A program made the translations under genes and the position numbers. DNA of 64,000 bases from the NCBI RefSeq assembly GCF_019492055.1, contig NZ_JAICBX010000002.1, forward strand, positions 1,054,001-1,118,000, read 5' to 3'. Shown one piece after another: positions 16,540 through 25,083 of the stretch; position 1 is the first letter of the stretch; each line of letters begins with the position of its first letter. Below the pieces are notes generated by a model, which worked only from the letters and a program-made list of their open reading frames with translations, made no database searches and was not told where the DNA came from. Source of the stretch: Flavimaribacter sediminis (GTDB lineage Bacteria; Pseudomonadota; Alphaproteobacteria; Rhizobiales; Rhizobiaceae).

Positions 16540-18378
16540 TCAACTGCTTGCAGATGCATCATCGGCAGCATTCAAATGATCGCTGACCGCATCAAGAAAC
16601 AGTTTCCCGAAATCCTCCAGCTTTTTCGGACCAACGCCATTTACGGCCGACATCTGTTCCAGATTCCCAGGCTTTTCACGCGTAATTTCCTGCAACGTCC
16701 TGTCAGCAAAAATTACGTAAGCAGGAACATTTCGTTCGTCCGCCAACTCTCGACGCAATCTTTTCAGCCGTTGATACAACTCCCTGTCTACGTCCGAAAA
16801 ATCGTCCGTCCTGCTTTCGGACCGCGCAGAGCGCGAAGTGGTTTTGGGGTTGCTGATTTCCCGATAATAGAATTGCTGGGCGCCCTTCAAAACCAGACGA
16901 CCCGTTCTGCTCAACCGCAGTCCCCCGAATCGTCCAATGTCAATAACCAGATAACCGCCGGCGACGGCCTGGCGAATGAAGGCTCGCCAAAAGAGCTTGG
17001 AGTGTTCGTTACCAACTCCGAAAGTCGGCAATTTGTCGTGACCAAGCGAGATAATCCGCTCGGTCGAACTGCCCGTCAAAATGTCGATGATATGGTTTGC
17101 GCCAAATCGTTCACCAGAGCGCACAACCGCAGATAAAAGCATCTGCGCCTCGGTGGTTCCGTCGATCAAGGTCGGCGGATTTTGGCAGACGTCGCAATTT
17201 CCGCAGGCCTCGGCCTCCTCTTCACCAAAGTAGGAAAGGAGCAACACGCGGCGACATTGTGTCGCCTCGCAATAGGCAAGCAGCGTATCAAGACGCTTGT
17301 GTTCCTTTCGCTTGTATTCTTCTTCGCTGCTGTCTTGTTCGATGAATTGGCGGCGCGTTCGGATATCGTCCAATCCATAAATCATGAAGGCGTCAGCCGG
17401 CGCGCCGTCTCTGCCGGCGCGACCGATTTCCTGGTAATAGGCTTCCATACTGCCGGGTAAATTCAGATGAAAAACGAAACGGATATCCGATTTGTCGATT
17501 CCCATTCCGAATGCGATCGTCGCCACCATGACAATCGCCTCGTCAGACATGAACAGCTCCTGGTTCTGTTGGCGATCTTCGTTCGACATTCCTGCATGAT
17601 AAGGCAGGCCGCGGATCCCGTTTTCGGACAGAAATGACGCGACTTCTTCGGTCAAGCGTCGCGAGGCGCAATAAACGATCCCGGATTGACCACGCCGCGT
17701 TTCAAGGAATTCCATGAGCTGATTTCGCCATTGTGTCTTTGGCACAACGCCGAGCCAAATGTTCGGTCGATCAAACCCATGGACGACTGTGTCGCCGTCT
17801 CCGCCAAAGAGTTTGTCTGCAATGTCGCTCCGGGTCGTGGCATCGGCCGTGGCCGTGAACCCGCCAATCGTTGCATCGGGATAGCGGGCCTTCAGGTGTT
17901 CGAGCGCTGCATAATCCGGTCGAAATCCAGTTCCCCATTTCGAGATACAATGTGCTTCGTCAACAATGAACATGCCAGGTTTGATGGCGTCGAGAACTGT
18001 CAGCATTCGTTCAGTCATAAGCCTCTCAGGCGACAGGTAGAGTATTTTTACATCACCGCCTTGCACATTGCGCCAATCCATAACGTTGTTTTCACGGGAT
18101 TTACCGGAATGGATGCAAGCGACAGCAACGCCATTGGCCTCAAGCGCCGCCGCCTGATCGTTCATGAGAGCAACCAGTGGCGATACAACAATCGTCAATC
18201 CATCGCGCACGATGGCTGGTATTTGATAGCAAAGCGACTTCCCGGCGCCGGTCGGCATGACAGCGAGAACATTCCGACCCGCCAACAACCTGTCTACAAT
18301 TTCTTCCTGGCCCGGGCGGAAACTGTCGAAGCCGAAGGCCTCATTAAGAACGCTTTGTGCTGTCTGCAGATGGTTCAT
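16540..18378 (-). CDS. recQ: ATP-dependent DNA helicase RecQ
   Basis: A 612-aa 3'-5' DNA helicase acting in recombination and fork repair. In order: helicase core with Walker A MPTGAGKSLCYQ (GAGKS at 44-48), DEAH box IVDEAHCISKWG, motif IV-VI including GRAGRDG; the zinc-binding RecQ-Ct region with cysteines in CRRVLLLSYFGEEEAEACGNC; a winged-helix domain; and a C-terminal HRDC domain (residues ~525-600). After DEAH the usual WGHDFRPDY reads WGTGFRPDY, a small deviation in the aromatic-rich loop. The gene stands alone. Confidence 0.95.
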   Translation of the reverse strand: MNHLQTAQSVLNEAFGFDSFRPGQEEIVDRLLAGRNVLAVMPTGAGKSLCYQIPAIVRDGLTIVVSPLVALMNDQAAALEANGVAVACIHSGKSRENNVMDWRNVQGGDVKILYLSPERLMTERMLTVLDAIKPGMFIVDEAHCISKWGTGFRPDYAALEHLKARYPDATIGGFTATADATTRSDIADKLFGGDGDTVVHGFDRPNIWLGVVPKTQWRNQLMEFLETRRGQSGIVYCASRRLTEEVASFLSENGIRGLPYHAGMSNEDRQQNQELFMSDEAIVMVATIAFGMGIDKSDIRFVFHLNLPGSMEAYYQEIGRAGRDGAPADAFMIYGLDDIRTRRQFIEQDSSEEEYKRKEHKRLDTLLAYCEATQCRRVLLLSYFGEEEAEACGNCDVCQNPPTLIDGTTEAQMLLSAVVRSGERFGANHIIDILTGSSTERIISLGHDKLPTFGVGNEHSKLFWRAFIRQAVAGGYLVIDIGRFGGLRLSRTGRLVLKGAQQFYYREISNPKTTSRSARSESRTDDFSDVDRELYQRLKRLRRELADERNVPAYVIFADRTLQEITREKPGNLEQMSAVNGVGPKKLEDFGKLFLDAVSDHLNAADDASASS

Positions 18379-18566
18379 TCTGTGAAAATCGGAAGCCAGG
18401 TAAAAATCTCAACTGGCGACTACATCGCAATAAAAATCCTGTTTAACAAGACGTCGCTACTGGTCACAGTTTTTTCGATCCGTCAGAGCACAGGTTTTGG
18501 CGCACGCAGATTTCGAAGCAGAAAGCTTGCCCGTAGAACAAGCCATACTCGATCAAAGCCACTTGC

Positions 18567-19439
18567 TTACCGGAGCCTGCCTGATCCGATGGTTGGAAGG
18601 GCCACTTCCTGTTCCGCGAGGCCCGTTGAATTCCGGTCGTCTTCCAGCGCGCTTGCCGGCCGCCCGGACGTCAGCAACCTGAAACTGGCTTCGATCCCGT
18701 CCACCGCTTCCCGCAGCGACGGCACCAGAACTTCATCGAGATTGGACGCCGAGACGGCCGAGCGGAAATAGGTAAGTCCGATCGTGGCAAGTACACGATC
18801 CCCATGAAAGATCGGCATGGCGATAGTCGAGGAGTTCTTCGGCTCCACATGCGGATCGCGGATGGCGTAGCCGTGTTTCGCCACGAAGGACCGCACCCCG
18901 GCGACCGTGGCATCCAGATTGCTCGGCTTGTCTTCCGGGTTGGTGGATTTCTTCAGCGACTGGACAAGGATCTCCCGTTCCTCGTCGGGACAGCACGCGA
19001 GATAGGCGCGACCGAGGGCGCGGGACACCAGGCTGAGACGCATGTTCAACGTTGCGTGAAAGGGCGAGACCGGGCTGTCCGGAATGGTTGAGAACCGGAC
19101 CGAAACGTGCGCGCCGTCGAGCATGGCGAGCGCAATCGGCCATTTGTGCCGACGCGTGAGATCGCTGCACCAGGGCCGCGCCGCCTCAACGATCATCGGC
19201 GCCCCGTGGAAACCGGCGCTGAGCGCGGGCACGAGCGAGGTCACGCAATAGCCGCCGATCATCTTGTCGTTGGCGACATAGCCCTCACTGACCAGCGTAT
19301 GAAGCAAACGCACGATTGTCGGCTTCGGCAGGCCCGTATCCTTATGGAGATCGCGCACCGTCGCAACGCGCCGCTGATTGATCGAGCGTAGAAGGGTCAG
19401 GGCCCTGACAACGGACTGGACTGGTGGATAATGCGCCAC
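18567..19439 (-). CDS. IclR-family transcriptional regulator (MhpR-like)
   Basis: A 290-aa regulator with an N-terminal winged helix-turn-helix (residues ~8-65; TGLPKPTIVRLLHTLVSEGYV is the recognition region) and a C-terminal IclR effector-binding domain (~80-260). It resembles MhpR-type IclR proteins that respond to aromatic or carboxylic acids. The start is a GTG at 19439. It is the first gene of cluster I, facing the same way as the quinone oxidoreductase. A conserved palindromic motif at 21634, 24982 and 32630 is a candidate binding site for it. Confidence 0.88.
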   Translation of the reverse strand: MAHYPPVQSVVRALTLLRSINQRRVATVRDLHKDTGLPKPTIVRLLHTLVSEGYVANDKMIGGYCVTSLVPALSAGFHGAPMIVEAARPWCSDLTRRHKWPIALAMLDGAHVSVRFSTIPDSPVSPFHATLNMRLSLVSRALGRAYLACCPDEEREILVQSLKKSTNPEDKPSNLDATVAGVRSFVAKHGYAIRDPHVEPKNSSTIAMPIFHGDRVLATIGLTYFRSAVSASNLDEVLVPSLREAVDGIEASFRLLTSGRPASALEDDRNSTGLAEQEVALPTIGSGRLR

Positions 19440-19476
19440 GAAACAGCCTGTCTAAACCAAGGAGCAATACATGTTT

Positions 19477-20493
19477 CTATCCTCCCGGAGCTGACACCGC
19501 CTTGTCCGGATCCATGTGCAGGACGACCTTGCCTATCTGGGCGTTGGCATCCAGCACCGCGTGGGCTTTCGCAACCTCCTCAAGCGGGAAGCTTGCACAT
19601 ATGGGCATACGGATAGCACCGGAGGCAAGCAGTGGCCAAACCAATTCGACAAGATCGGCGGCGAGCCGGCCCTTGTATTCAGCCGGGCGCGGCCGAAGCG
19701 TCGACCCGGTGAGCGTCAGACGGCGGCGCACGATCGCCCGCACATTCACGTCTGCATTTGCGCCCAGATGGCTTGCCAGCAGCACGAGCCGGCCGTCATT
19801 TGCCAACAGATCCAATTGCCTGCCAGTGTACGGACCGGCCTGTCCATCCATGATGACATCAAAGCCTTCCCCGCCGTTGAGCGCGCAAAGCTCCTCGTCC
19901 CACGCGCCGTGATAGTCGACCGCACCATCGACGCCGAATTGCTTGAGAACCTCGATCTTTTCCGCCGTGCCGGCCGTTGCGAAGGTGCGGGCCTGACGCA
20001 GCTGTTTGGCGATCTGGAGTGCTGCGAGACCAACGCCGCTGGTCCCGCCCTGCATCATGAAGCTTTCGCCCATTTCGAGACGGCCGAGCCAGATCAGGTT
20101 GTTCCAGGCCGTCATGAAGACTTCGGGAAGAGCCGCCGCCTGACTGAAACTGAAGCCTGCCGGCAAGGGCATGCACTGCAGCGCCGGGACAACGCAGTAA
20201 TCCGCATATCCACCGCCATTGACCAAGGCGCAGACTGCGTCTCCGGCCTTGAGACCGTCGACGCCTGATCCGATCGCCTCGACGACGCCAGCGACATCGA
20301 GCCCCAAAATGTCGGAGGCGTCGGCCGGCGGCGGGTAGAGACCGCGCCGCTGCTGGATGTCGGGCCGGTTGACGCCGGCGGCAAGCACGCGGACGAGGAC
20401 GTCTCCCGGGCCTGGCGCAGGGCGTGCGCGCTCGCGCAAATGCAGCACCTCCGGTCCGCCTGGCTCGTCGAATTCGACTACACGCATGGTCAT
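19477..20493 (-). CDS. Zinc-free quinone oxidoreductase (PIG3/QOR-like MDR enzyme)
   Basis: A 338-aa medium-chain dehydrogenase/reductase of the quinone-oxidoreductase type. It has the GroES-like N-terminal domain (residues ~25-110) and a Rossmann domain with QGGTSGVGLAALQIAKQ for NADPH. The structural zinc-cysteine cluster of alcohol dehydrogenases is absent. It may reduce an enone or quinone intermediate. I chose the ATG at 20493 because it overlaps the upstream stop as ATGA and follows a GGGAGCAGGA ribosome-binding site; a longer frame reaches 20505. It is cotranscribed with the Ldh-family gene. Confidence 0.85.
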   Translation of the reverse strand: MTMRVVEFDEPGGPEVLHLRERARPAPGPGDVLVRVLAAGVNRPDIQQRRGLYPPPADASDILGLDVAGVVEAIGSGVDGLKAGDAVCALVNGGGYADYCVVPALQCMPLPAGFSFSQAAALPEVFMTAWNNLIWLGRLEMGESFMMQGGTSGVGLAALQIAKQLRQARTFATAGTAEKIEVLKQFGVDGAVDYHGAWDEELCALNGGEGFDVIMDGQAGPYTGRQLDLLANDGRLVLLASHLGANADVNVRAIVRRRLTLTGSTLRPRPAEYKGRLAADLVELVWPLLASGAIRMPICASFPLEEVAKAHAVLDANAQIGKVVLHMDPDKAVSAPGG

Positions 20494-21566
20494 TCCTGCT
20501 CCCATTCGTCTGGCAGTGCGACGCCGCGATCGCGCGCGAGGATTGCCAGGCTCGCCTGCGCGGCTGGCGACAGGGTGACAGCGTCCGGGGATGTCTGAAG
20601 AGCCCGGTGCTTGCGCTCGCCCGGAACAAAGAGCTCATCGGTCCCTGCGGCGCGACGGGACGACTTCACGCGCTCGACTGCAACGTCCACATCGGACAGG
20701 AAATCCGCAGTCGGACGGAAGAAGGCCGGATCCAGGGCGATAAACAGATGCGAGCAGTCCATCGGCTTGGTCAGATTGCCCTTCATCGGACCGATCTCCG
20801 TTCCGGGCGCGCCGGCTGAAAGCGTCGCACTCAGAAGATCGATCATGAAGGACAGCCCGAAGCCCTTCGGTCCGGCTGCAGGAAGCAGCATGCCCGCAAG
20901 CGCAGCGACCGGATCGGTGGTCGGAGCACCGTCGCTGTCGACGGCCCAGTCGTCCGGGATCGGCTTACCCGCCTGCCGGGCCATATGGATCTTGCCGAGA
21001 GCGCCCTGGCTCGTCGCCATGTCGAAGACCACCGGCGGATGGTCACCCGCAGGAACCGCTATCGCCAGCGGGTTGGTCCCGACCAGCGGCTCGGCGCCGC
21101 CTGGCGCCGGCATGACGGCGCGGGCGTTGGTCATGCAGATGCCGACGAGATTGTCATCGGCCGCCATTTTCGCATAGCGCCCGGCCGCTCCGAAATGAAA
21201 GGAATGGCGGACCGAGCAGACGCCTATTCCAAACTGTCGCGCGGCTTGCACTGCGTGTCGCATCGCCGTTCCGGCGATCAGATGGCCGAGCATGTGCCCG
21301 GCGTCGATAATGGTGACGGCGCCGCGATCTTCGACTGACGCAGGCTCGTCGGATGGCTGCGCCATACCGGCTTCCAGATAGTTGACATAATTCTCCGCCT
21401 GAACAACGCCGTGGGATGGCAATCCCTGCTGATCAGCCTCGATCAGCGCCAGCGATACCTCTTCCGCGCCTGCCCTGGAAAGCCCTGCAGCGATAAAGAT
21501 ACCAGCAAGCAGATCGCGCACGACGGCGACCTGAAACGTGCGCTGCGCGCAATCCTGAATGGTCAT
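20490..21566 (-). CDS. Malate/L-lactate (Ldh2/YlbC-type) dehydrogenase family oxidoreductase
   Basis: A 358-aa NAD(P)-dependent 2-oxoacid reductase of the Ldh family, which includes malate, ureidoglycolate, sulfolactate and imine reductases. The catalytic-histidine segment is HSFHFGAAGRYA, and the glycine-rich GPKGFGLSFMIDLL is typical. I chose ATG 21566 because it follows GGAGGAG at ideal spacing; the open frame extends further upstream without a better site. The first gene of a two-gene transcript with the quinone oxidoreductase, it is divergent from the aldolase gene at 21728 across a region with a candidate IclR site. Confidence 0.85.
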   Translation of the reverse strand: MTIQDCAQRTFQVAVVRDLLAGIFIAAGLSRAGAEEVSLALIEADQQGLPSHGVVQAENYVNYLEAGMAQPSDEPASVEDRGAVTIIDAGHMLGHLIAGTAMRHAVQAARQFGIGVCSVRHSFHFGAAGRYAKMAADDNLVGICMTNARAVMPAPGGAEPLVGTNPLAIAVPAGDHPPVVFDMATSQGALGKIHMARQAGKPIPDDWAVDSDGAPTTDPVAALAGMLLPAAGPKGFGLSFMIDLLSATLSAGAPGTEIGPMKGNLTKPMDCSHLFIALDPAFFRPTADFLSDVDVAVERVKSSRRAAGTDELFVPGERKHRALQTSPDAVTLSPAAQASLAILARDRGVALPDEWEQE

Positions 21567-21633
21567 GGTCTCCTCCATACTCATCGATTGTCCATGCCAC
21601 AGGCCAGTCCCACATCGTATGTGAACAATGGTA

Positions 21634-21650
21634 CATTCCACGATGCGGAA
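21634..21650. promoter_or_regulatory. Candidate IclR operator (site A)
   Basis: On the minus strand this reads TTCCGCATCGTGGAATG, matching the cluster-I consensus TTCCGCATYRYGRAAYG. It has dyad symmetry (TTCC-N7-GGAA). It lies 84-94 bp upstream of the aldolase start and about 70 bp upstream of the Ldh-family start, so it could control both divergent transcripts. Confidence 0.6.
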
Positions 21651-21727
21651 CAAGCTCAACGGGATGTCGAAAGCGCCGGGCCTAGCTGTTTAGTCTTTCG
21701 CCAATCGCGAATGGAGGATTCTCAATC

Positions 21728-22519
21728 ATGTCGAAAACGTCCTGGCCGGCGGCGCCCGGCAGCTTCCGCGAACGTGTTTTGGGCGGCGCGTTGTGCGCGG
21801 GCACATTCGTGAAGATCCCGACGGGTCATGCAACGGAAATCCTCGGCGATCTCGGATATGATTTCGTTGTCGCGGACGCGGAACATGCGCCGCTCGATCG
21901 TACAGCGCTCGACAATATCATGCAGGCCGCGGGTCGCGATCGCATACCGGTTCTGGTTCGCGTTCCGAGCGGCAATTCCTGGCATCTTCTGTCGGTGCTC
22001 GACTGTGGCGCCGCCGGCGTCGTCGTGCCACATGTCATGCACGCAAAGCAAGCTGAAGAGATCGCTCTGTCATGTCGCTATCGCGGCGGCAGACGCGGCT
22101 TTTCCGCGGGCACGCGGGCCGGTCGCTTCGGCGGCGAGGCGCGCTGGGATCTTGTCGATCGCGCCGACGCCGAAACGCTGGTAATCGCCCAGATCGAAGA
22201 CCCGGAAGCCGTCGACAATGTCGAGGAGATCGCGGCTGTGGACGGGGTCGACGCGCTTTTCATCGGGCGCGGCGACTTGACGGTGGCTTATGGCGCCCCC
22301 TCCAACGACGCCGACGTCATCGAGGAAGCATCGCGCCGGATCGCCGATGCAGCAAGAAAACACGACAAGGCTGTCGCGATCTTCGCGGCCAGCATCGCCG
22401 AAGTCGAGAAGCTGAGAAAAATCGGGGCCTCGATCATCGTCTATTCGGCCGATCAGAGTTTCCTACGCGCCGGCGCCAGGAAAGCGCTGGAAGACATCCG
22501 GGCGCTCGATGGCGCCTGA
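21728..22519 (+). CDS. HpcH/HpaI-type aldolase
   Basis: A 263-aa class II aldolase of the HpaI family, which splits 4-hydroxy-2-oxo acids to pyruvate (or oxaloacetate) and an aldehyde. Family motifs are DFVVADAEHAPLD (metal region), the catalytic arginine strand VLVRVPSGN, the cofactor strand GAAGVVVPHV and the phosphate/oxyanion region GRGDLTVAYG. It is divergent from the dehydrogenase operon and convergent with the bicupin gene (9 bp). The specific substrate is unknown. Confidence 0.87.
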   Translation: MSKTSWPAAPGSFRERVLGGALCAGTFVKIPTGHATEILGDLGYDFVVADAEHAPLDRTALDNIMQAAGRDRIPVLVRVPSGNSWHLLSVLDCGAAGVVVPHVMHAKQAEEIALSCRYRGGRRGFSAGTRAGRFGGEARWDLVDRADAETLVIAQIEDPEAVDNVEEIAAVDGVDALFIGRGDLTVAYGAPSNDADVIEEASRRIADAARKHDKAVAIFAASIAEVEKLRKIGASIIVYSADQSFLRAGARKALEDIRALDGA

Positions 22520-22528
22520 CGCCGACTG

Positions 22529-23377
22529 TCAGACGGTTTCCTTTTCCGGCATCGGATAGTCGTCCGCGTTGCACACGAATCCGGGACGCTCGGAAAAATC
22601 CATCCTGGGCGGTGAGAAGAGGTCGATAAGCCACGCCGTCTCGTCGCCGACATTGCGGCTGGTGTGGATCACCTGGGCCGGGATGATAAGCACCGACGGA
22701 CTTCCCGCCTCCAGCGCCTCGTCCGGCTTCCACTCGTTCATGTTCTTGCTCCACGGCCAGCGCAGATGGTGGACGTACTTGCCTTCCAGCAGCAGCGACG
22801 CCTGTTCATAGTCGGCATGCGAATGGGGACTGAGAGCAGTGACGTCGCGCGGCTCTGTGCGCTTACGCATGGCGTTGACCATGATGTTGGTGCTGCGGAA
22901 CACGCGCATGTTCGAATCCGGCCTATCGTACTCTTCCGGAAGATAGGTTCTCAGCTTGTAACCTTCCGTGGGAGTTGGCCAGGCGACGAGCGGCGCGCAC
23001 TCCGGCGCTCCGTCCGAATAGGTATCGGCATTGACCGCCATTTCCGCCAGATCGGTAGCGCGGTTCGAGAAGACCCGGACTACGAGGCCGCCCTCTGCAG
23101 AGATTACGGAGCTCTTGCCGGGCGGCACGATAGTGATGCTTCCGCCCTGCGCGTCGATCTGGTCCGATCCGGCCTCGATCCGGGCGGGGGCTTCCGGCAG
23201 GATCACCCAGTATTCGTCGGGATTGTCCGCGCGCTCGAGCGATGCGCCGGGCGACAGCCGGCTCACGGCCACGACAAGGTTCGCCCCGCGCGTGATCCAG
23301 GTCTCTTCACTGCTCCCGGAAATCTGTGGTGGTTCTTTTGAGTGGTCCGCCAGGCTCTCCGGTCTGGTCTGGGTCAT
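22529..23377 (-). CDS. Bicupin domain protein
   Basis: A 282-aa protein made of two cupin barrels (residues ~25-120 and ~150-265). The second barrel keeps a metal site: H-x-H-x4-E in SPHSHADYEQ and the later histidine in PAQVIHTSRN. The first barrel has no histidine cluster, so only one site is likely to be catalytic. Bicupins of this kind include dioxygenases (gentisate type) and isomerases; I cannot assign one. It is in a transcript with the downstream two-subunit hydratase, which it follows in the minus direction. Confidence 0.75.
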   Translation of the reverse strand: MTQTRPESLADHSKEPPQISGSSEETWITRGANLVVAVSRLSPGASLERADNPDEYWVILPEAPARIEAGSDQIDAQGGSITIVPPGKSSVISAEGGLVVRVFSNRATDLAEMAVNADTYSDGAPECAPLVAWPTPTEGYKLRTYLPEEYDRPDSNMRVFRSTNIMVNAMRKRTEPRDVTALSPHSHADYEQASLLLEGKYVHHLRWPWSKNMNEWKPDEALEAGSPSVLIIPAQVIHTSRNVGDETAWLIDLFSPPRMDFSERPGFVCNADDYPMPEKETV

Positions 23378-23410
23378 TTCGATCTCCTTGCCTCTTGGAG
23401 TTGGCGCTTG

Positions 23411-24034
23411 TCAGCTTGTCGAAGCCTGCCGACCTTCGCGCAGTTTGCGCTTGATTTCGGAAAGCTTGTCAGTGGCCGCTTTGGTAAGGTCCGCGTATCG
23501 CGAATGCCCGTGTGCATCGATCGCGACCATGAGCGGGCCGAAATTCTCGACCTCGAAACGCGACAAACGAAACTGCGTGATGAGATCGTCCCATCCCGTT
23601 TCGACGAGCCTCTTGACGCCTTCCGTCAGCAGGGGCGCCGCGCCGCCGATCATCGAGAAATACACACAGCCGGTTTCCTGCAGAGCGTCGACGCAGGACT
23701 GATCCATCCCGCCTTTGCCGCCCACCGCTGTAAAGCCGAAGTGGCGGACCAGCGTAGGCATGAAGGCGTTGAAACGCGTGCTCGTCGTCGGGTTTACATA
23801 TTCCGTGACGACGCCGTCCGGCGTATCGATGTTGCAGCTTCCCATGTGCAGGAAGACGGCGCCCTTCAGGTTGATCGGCGGTTCTTCGCTCCGGGCAATC
23901 GCATCCATGATCCGCTGGTGGGTCGGAAAACCGGCGGTCGTGATGATCTCGCCGTCGAGATAAACGACGTCGCCGATTCTGAGTTTGTCGATATCTTCCC
24001 TGTCGAGGGGCGTCTTCAGTCGATACTCACTCAA
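23411..24034 (-). CDS. Class I fumarase/L-tartrate dehydratase, beta subunit
   Basis: A 207-aa beta subunit of a two-subunit [4Fe-4S] hydro-lyase. The family blocks are GEIITTAGFPTHQRIMDA, VNPTTSTRFNAFMP and GFTAVGGKGGMD. The start is a TTG at 24034, overlapping the alpha-subunit stop by 8 bp and preceded by a GAGGTGG site. The open frame upstream of that codon overlaps the alpha gene and carries no family similarity. Alternatives to fumarase include L(+)-tartrate dehydratase and mesaconase-like enzymes. Confidence 0.87.
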   Translation of the reverse strand: MSEYRLKTPLDREDIDKLRIGDVVYLDGEIITTAGFPTHQRIMDAIARSEEPPINLKGAVFLHMGSCNIDTPDGVVTEYVNPTTSTRFNAFMPTLVRHFGFTAVGGKGGMDQSCVDALQETGCVYFSMIGGAAPLLTEGVKRLVETGWDDLITQFRLSRFEVENFGPLMVAIDAHGHSRYADLTKAATDKLSEIKRKLREGRQASTS

Positions 24035-24905
24035 TGCGTTCCACCTCGCCGGAATTGTAGATCTTCGCGCGGGTGCGCCGATTGATCCAGCAGTTGAACG
24101 CAATCGCAACAGGGGTGAAGCCATGTCCCGACGCATAGTCGATGTGAACTCCCAAGGCGGTCGTGACGCCTCCGGTGCCCATTGGACCGAAACCGGTCGA
24201 GTTGACCGCTTCCAGGAGGCGCTTTTCCATGTCGGCGAGGATCGGTTCGGGGTTGGGCGTTCCAAAGGGCCGCAGCGTCTGCTGCTTTGCCAGCTTTGCG
24301 GCATGGTCGAAGGAGCCGCCAATGCCGATGCCGATAGTGACGGGAGGACAGTGCTGCGATCCCGCCCTGACCACCATGTCCATGATCCAGCCCTCGATCT
24401 CGTCCAGCGTCGGATAGGAAAAGATCTCAAGCGCCGCCCAACGGCCGCCTCCCAGCGCCTTCGGCGCGCAGGTCACGTCAATGTAATCTGCGCCAGATAT
24501 TATGTCCCACGAGACGATCGGCATGTCCTTGCCGCGGTAGCTGCGCTCGCCCGTTAGCGGGTTGGTCACGAATTTGAGAATCGGCGGTTCGATCGTCTCG
24601 ACCAGATCCGCAAAGCCATCGACAATCGCCTGCTTGATGTCGCCGCCGAACTCGACGCCTGTGCCGATCTTGACCGAATAGGTCGGGACTCCCGAATCGG
24701 AACACAGCAAGGTATCCTCGGTCTCGGCGCGCTCAGCGCTCCTAAGCATGAAGCCGAGCGCCTTTTTCGGCGCGTCCTCGGTTTCAGCGTCCAGGGCCGA
24801 ACGCAGAGCGACCTTGGAATCCTCCGGAATTTTCTTCAACGACCACTCGTAGAGGTCCCTGGTCGTCGATTTCATCATTTCATATGTGACGGGCAACTGA
24901 CGCAA
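24027..24905 (-). CDS. Class I fumarase/L-tartrate dehydratase, alpha subunit
   Basis: A 292-aa alpha subunit carrying the iron-sulfur cluster. Cysteine ligands are visible in LLCSDSGVP (the family C-x-D-T/S-G box), DVTCAPKALGGG and SQHCPPVTIGIGIGG. With the beta subunit it forms a stereospecific hydratase of a C4 (or methylated C5) dicarboxylate. The start is TTG 24905 preceded by GGAGGAGAG. Divergent from the DUF6282 gene across a promoter region with two palindromes. Confidence 0.88.
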   Translation of the reverse strand: MRQLPVTYEMMKSTTRDLYEWSLKKIPEDSKVALRSALDAETEDAPKKALGFMLRSAERAETEDTLLCSDSGVPTYSVKIGTGVEFGGDIKQAIVDGFADLVETIEPPILKFVTNPLTGERSYRGKDMPIVSWDIISGADYIDVTCAPKALGGGRWAALEIFSYPTLDEIEGWIMDMVVRAGSQHCPPVTIGIGIGGSFDHAAKLAKQQTLRPFGTPNPEPILADMEKRLLEAVNSTGFGPMGTGGVTTALGVHIDYASGHGFTPVAIAFNCWINRRTRAKIYNSGEVERIE

Positions 24906-24981
24906 CTCTCCTCCACTCCTGGGCCGATGGATGGGAACCTAGTCCCGCCATTGCGAGAATGACAGATCGGGCGCAAACGCA

Positions 24982-24998
24982 TTCCGCATTATGAAACG
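24982..24998. promoter_or_regulatory. Candidate IclR operator (site B)
   Basis: TTCCGCATTATGAAACG, matching the consensus shared by sites A and C. It lies in the divergent promoter region, about 77 bp upstream of the fumarase alpha start and 86 bp upstream of the DUF6282 gene start. Confidence 0.65.
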
Positions 24999-25031
24999 CG
25001 CGCAAACGTCAATTGTATTGCGCGGCTGTTC

Positions 25032-25046
25032 GCGAAACGATTTCGC
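25032..25046. promoter_or_regulatory. Perfect 15-bp palindrome in the divergent promoter
   Basis: GCGAAA-CGA-TTTCGC has perfect dyad symmetry, 34 bp beyond site B and about 38 bp upstream of the DUF6282 start. It may be a second regulator site; it does not match the IclR consensus closely. Confidence 0.45.
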
Positions 25047-25083
25047 AACAAAACACAAGACGTCGAATTGCAAAGGACCAGGG

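Noticed and set aside
24035..24430. N-terminal extension of the hydratase beta subunit
   Set aside because: It overlaps the alpha gene in another frame and lacks family sequence; the TTG at 24034 with a ribosome-binding site is a better start.
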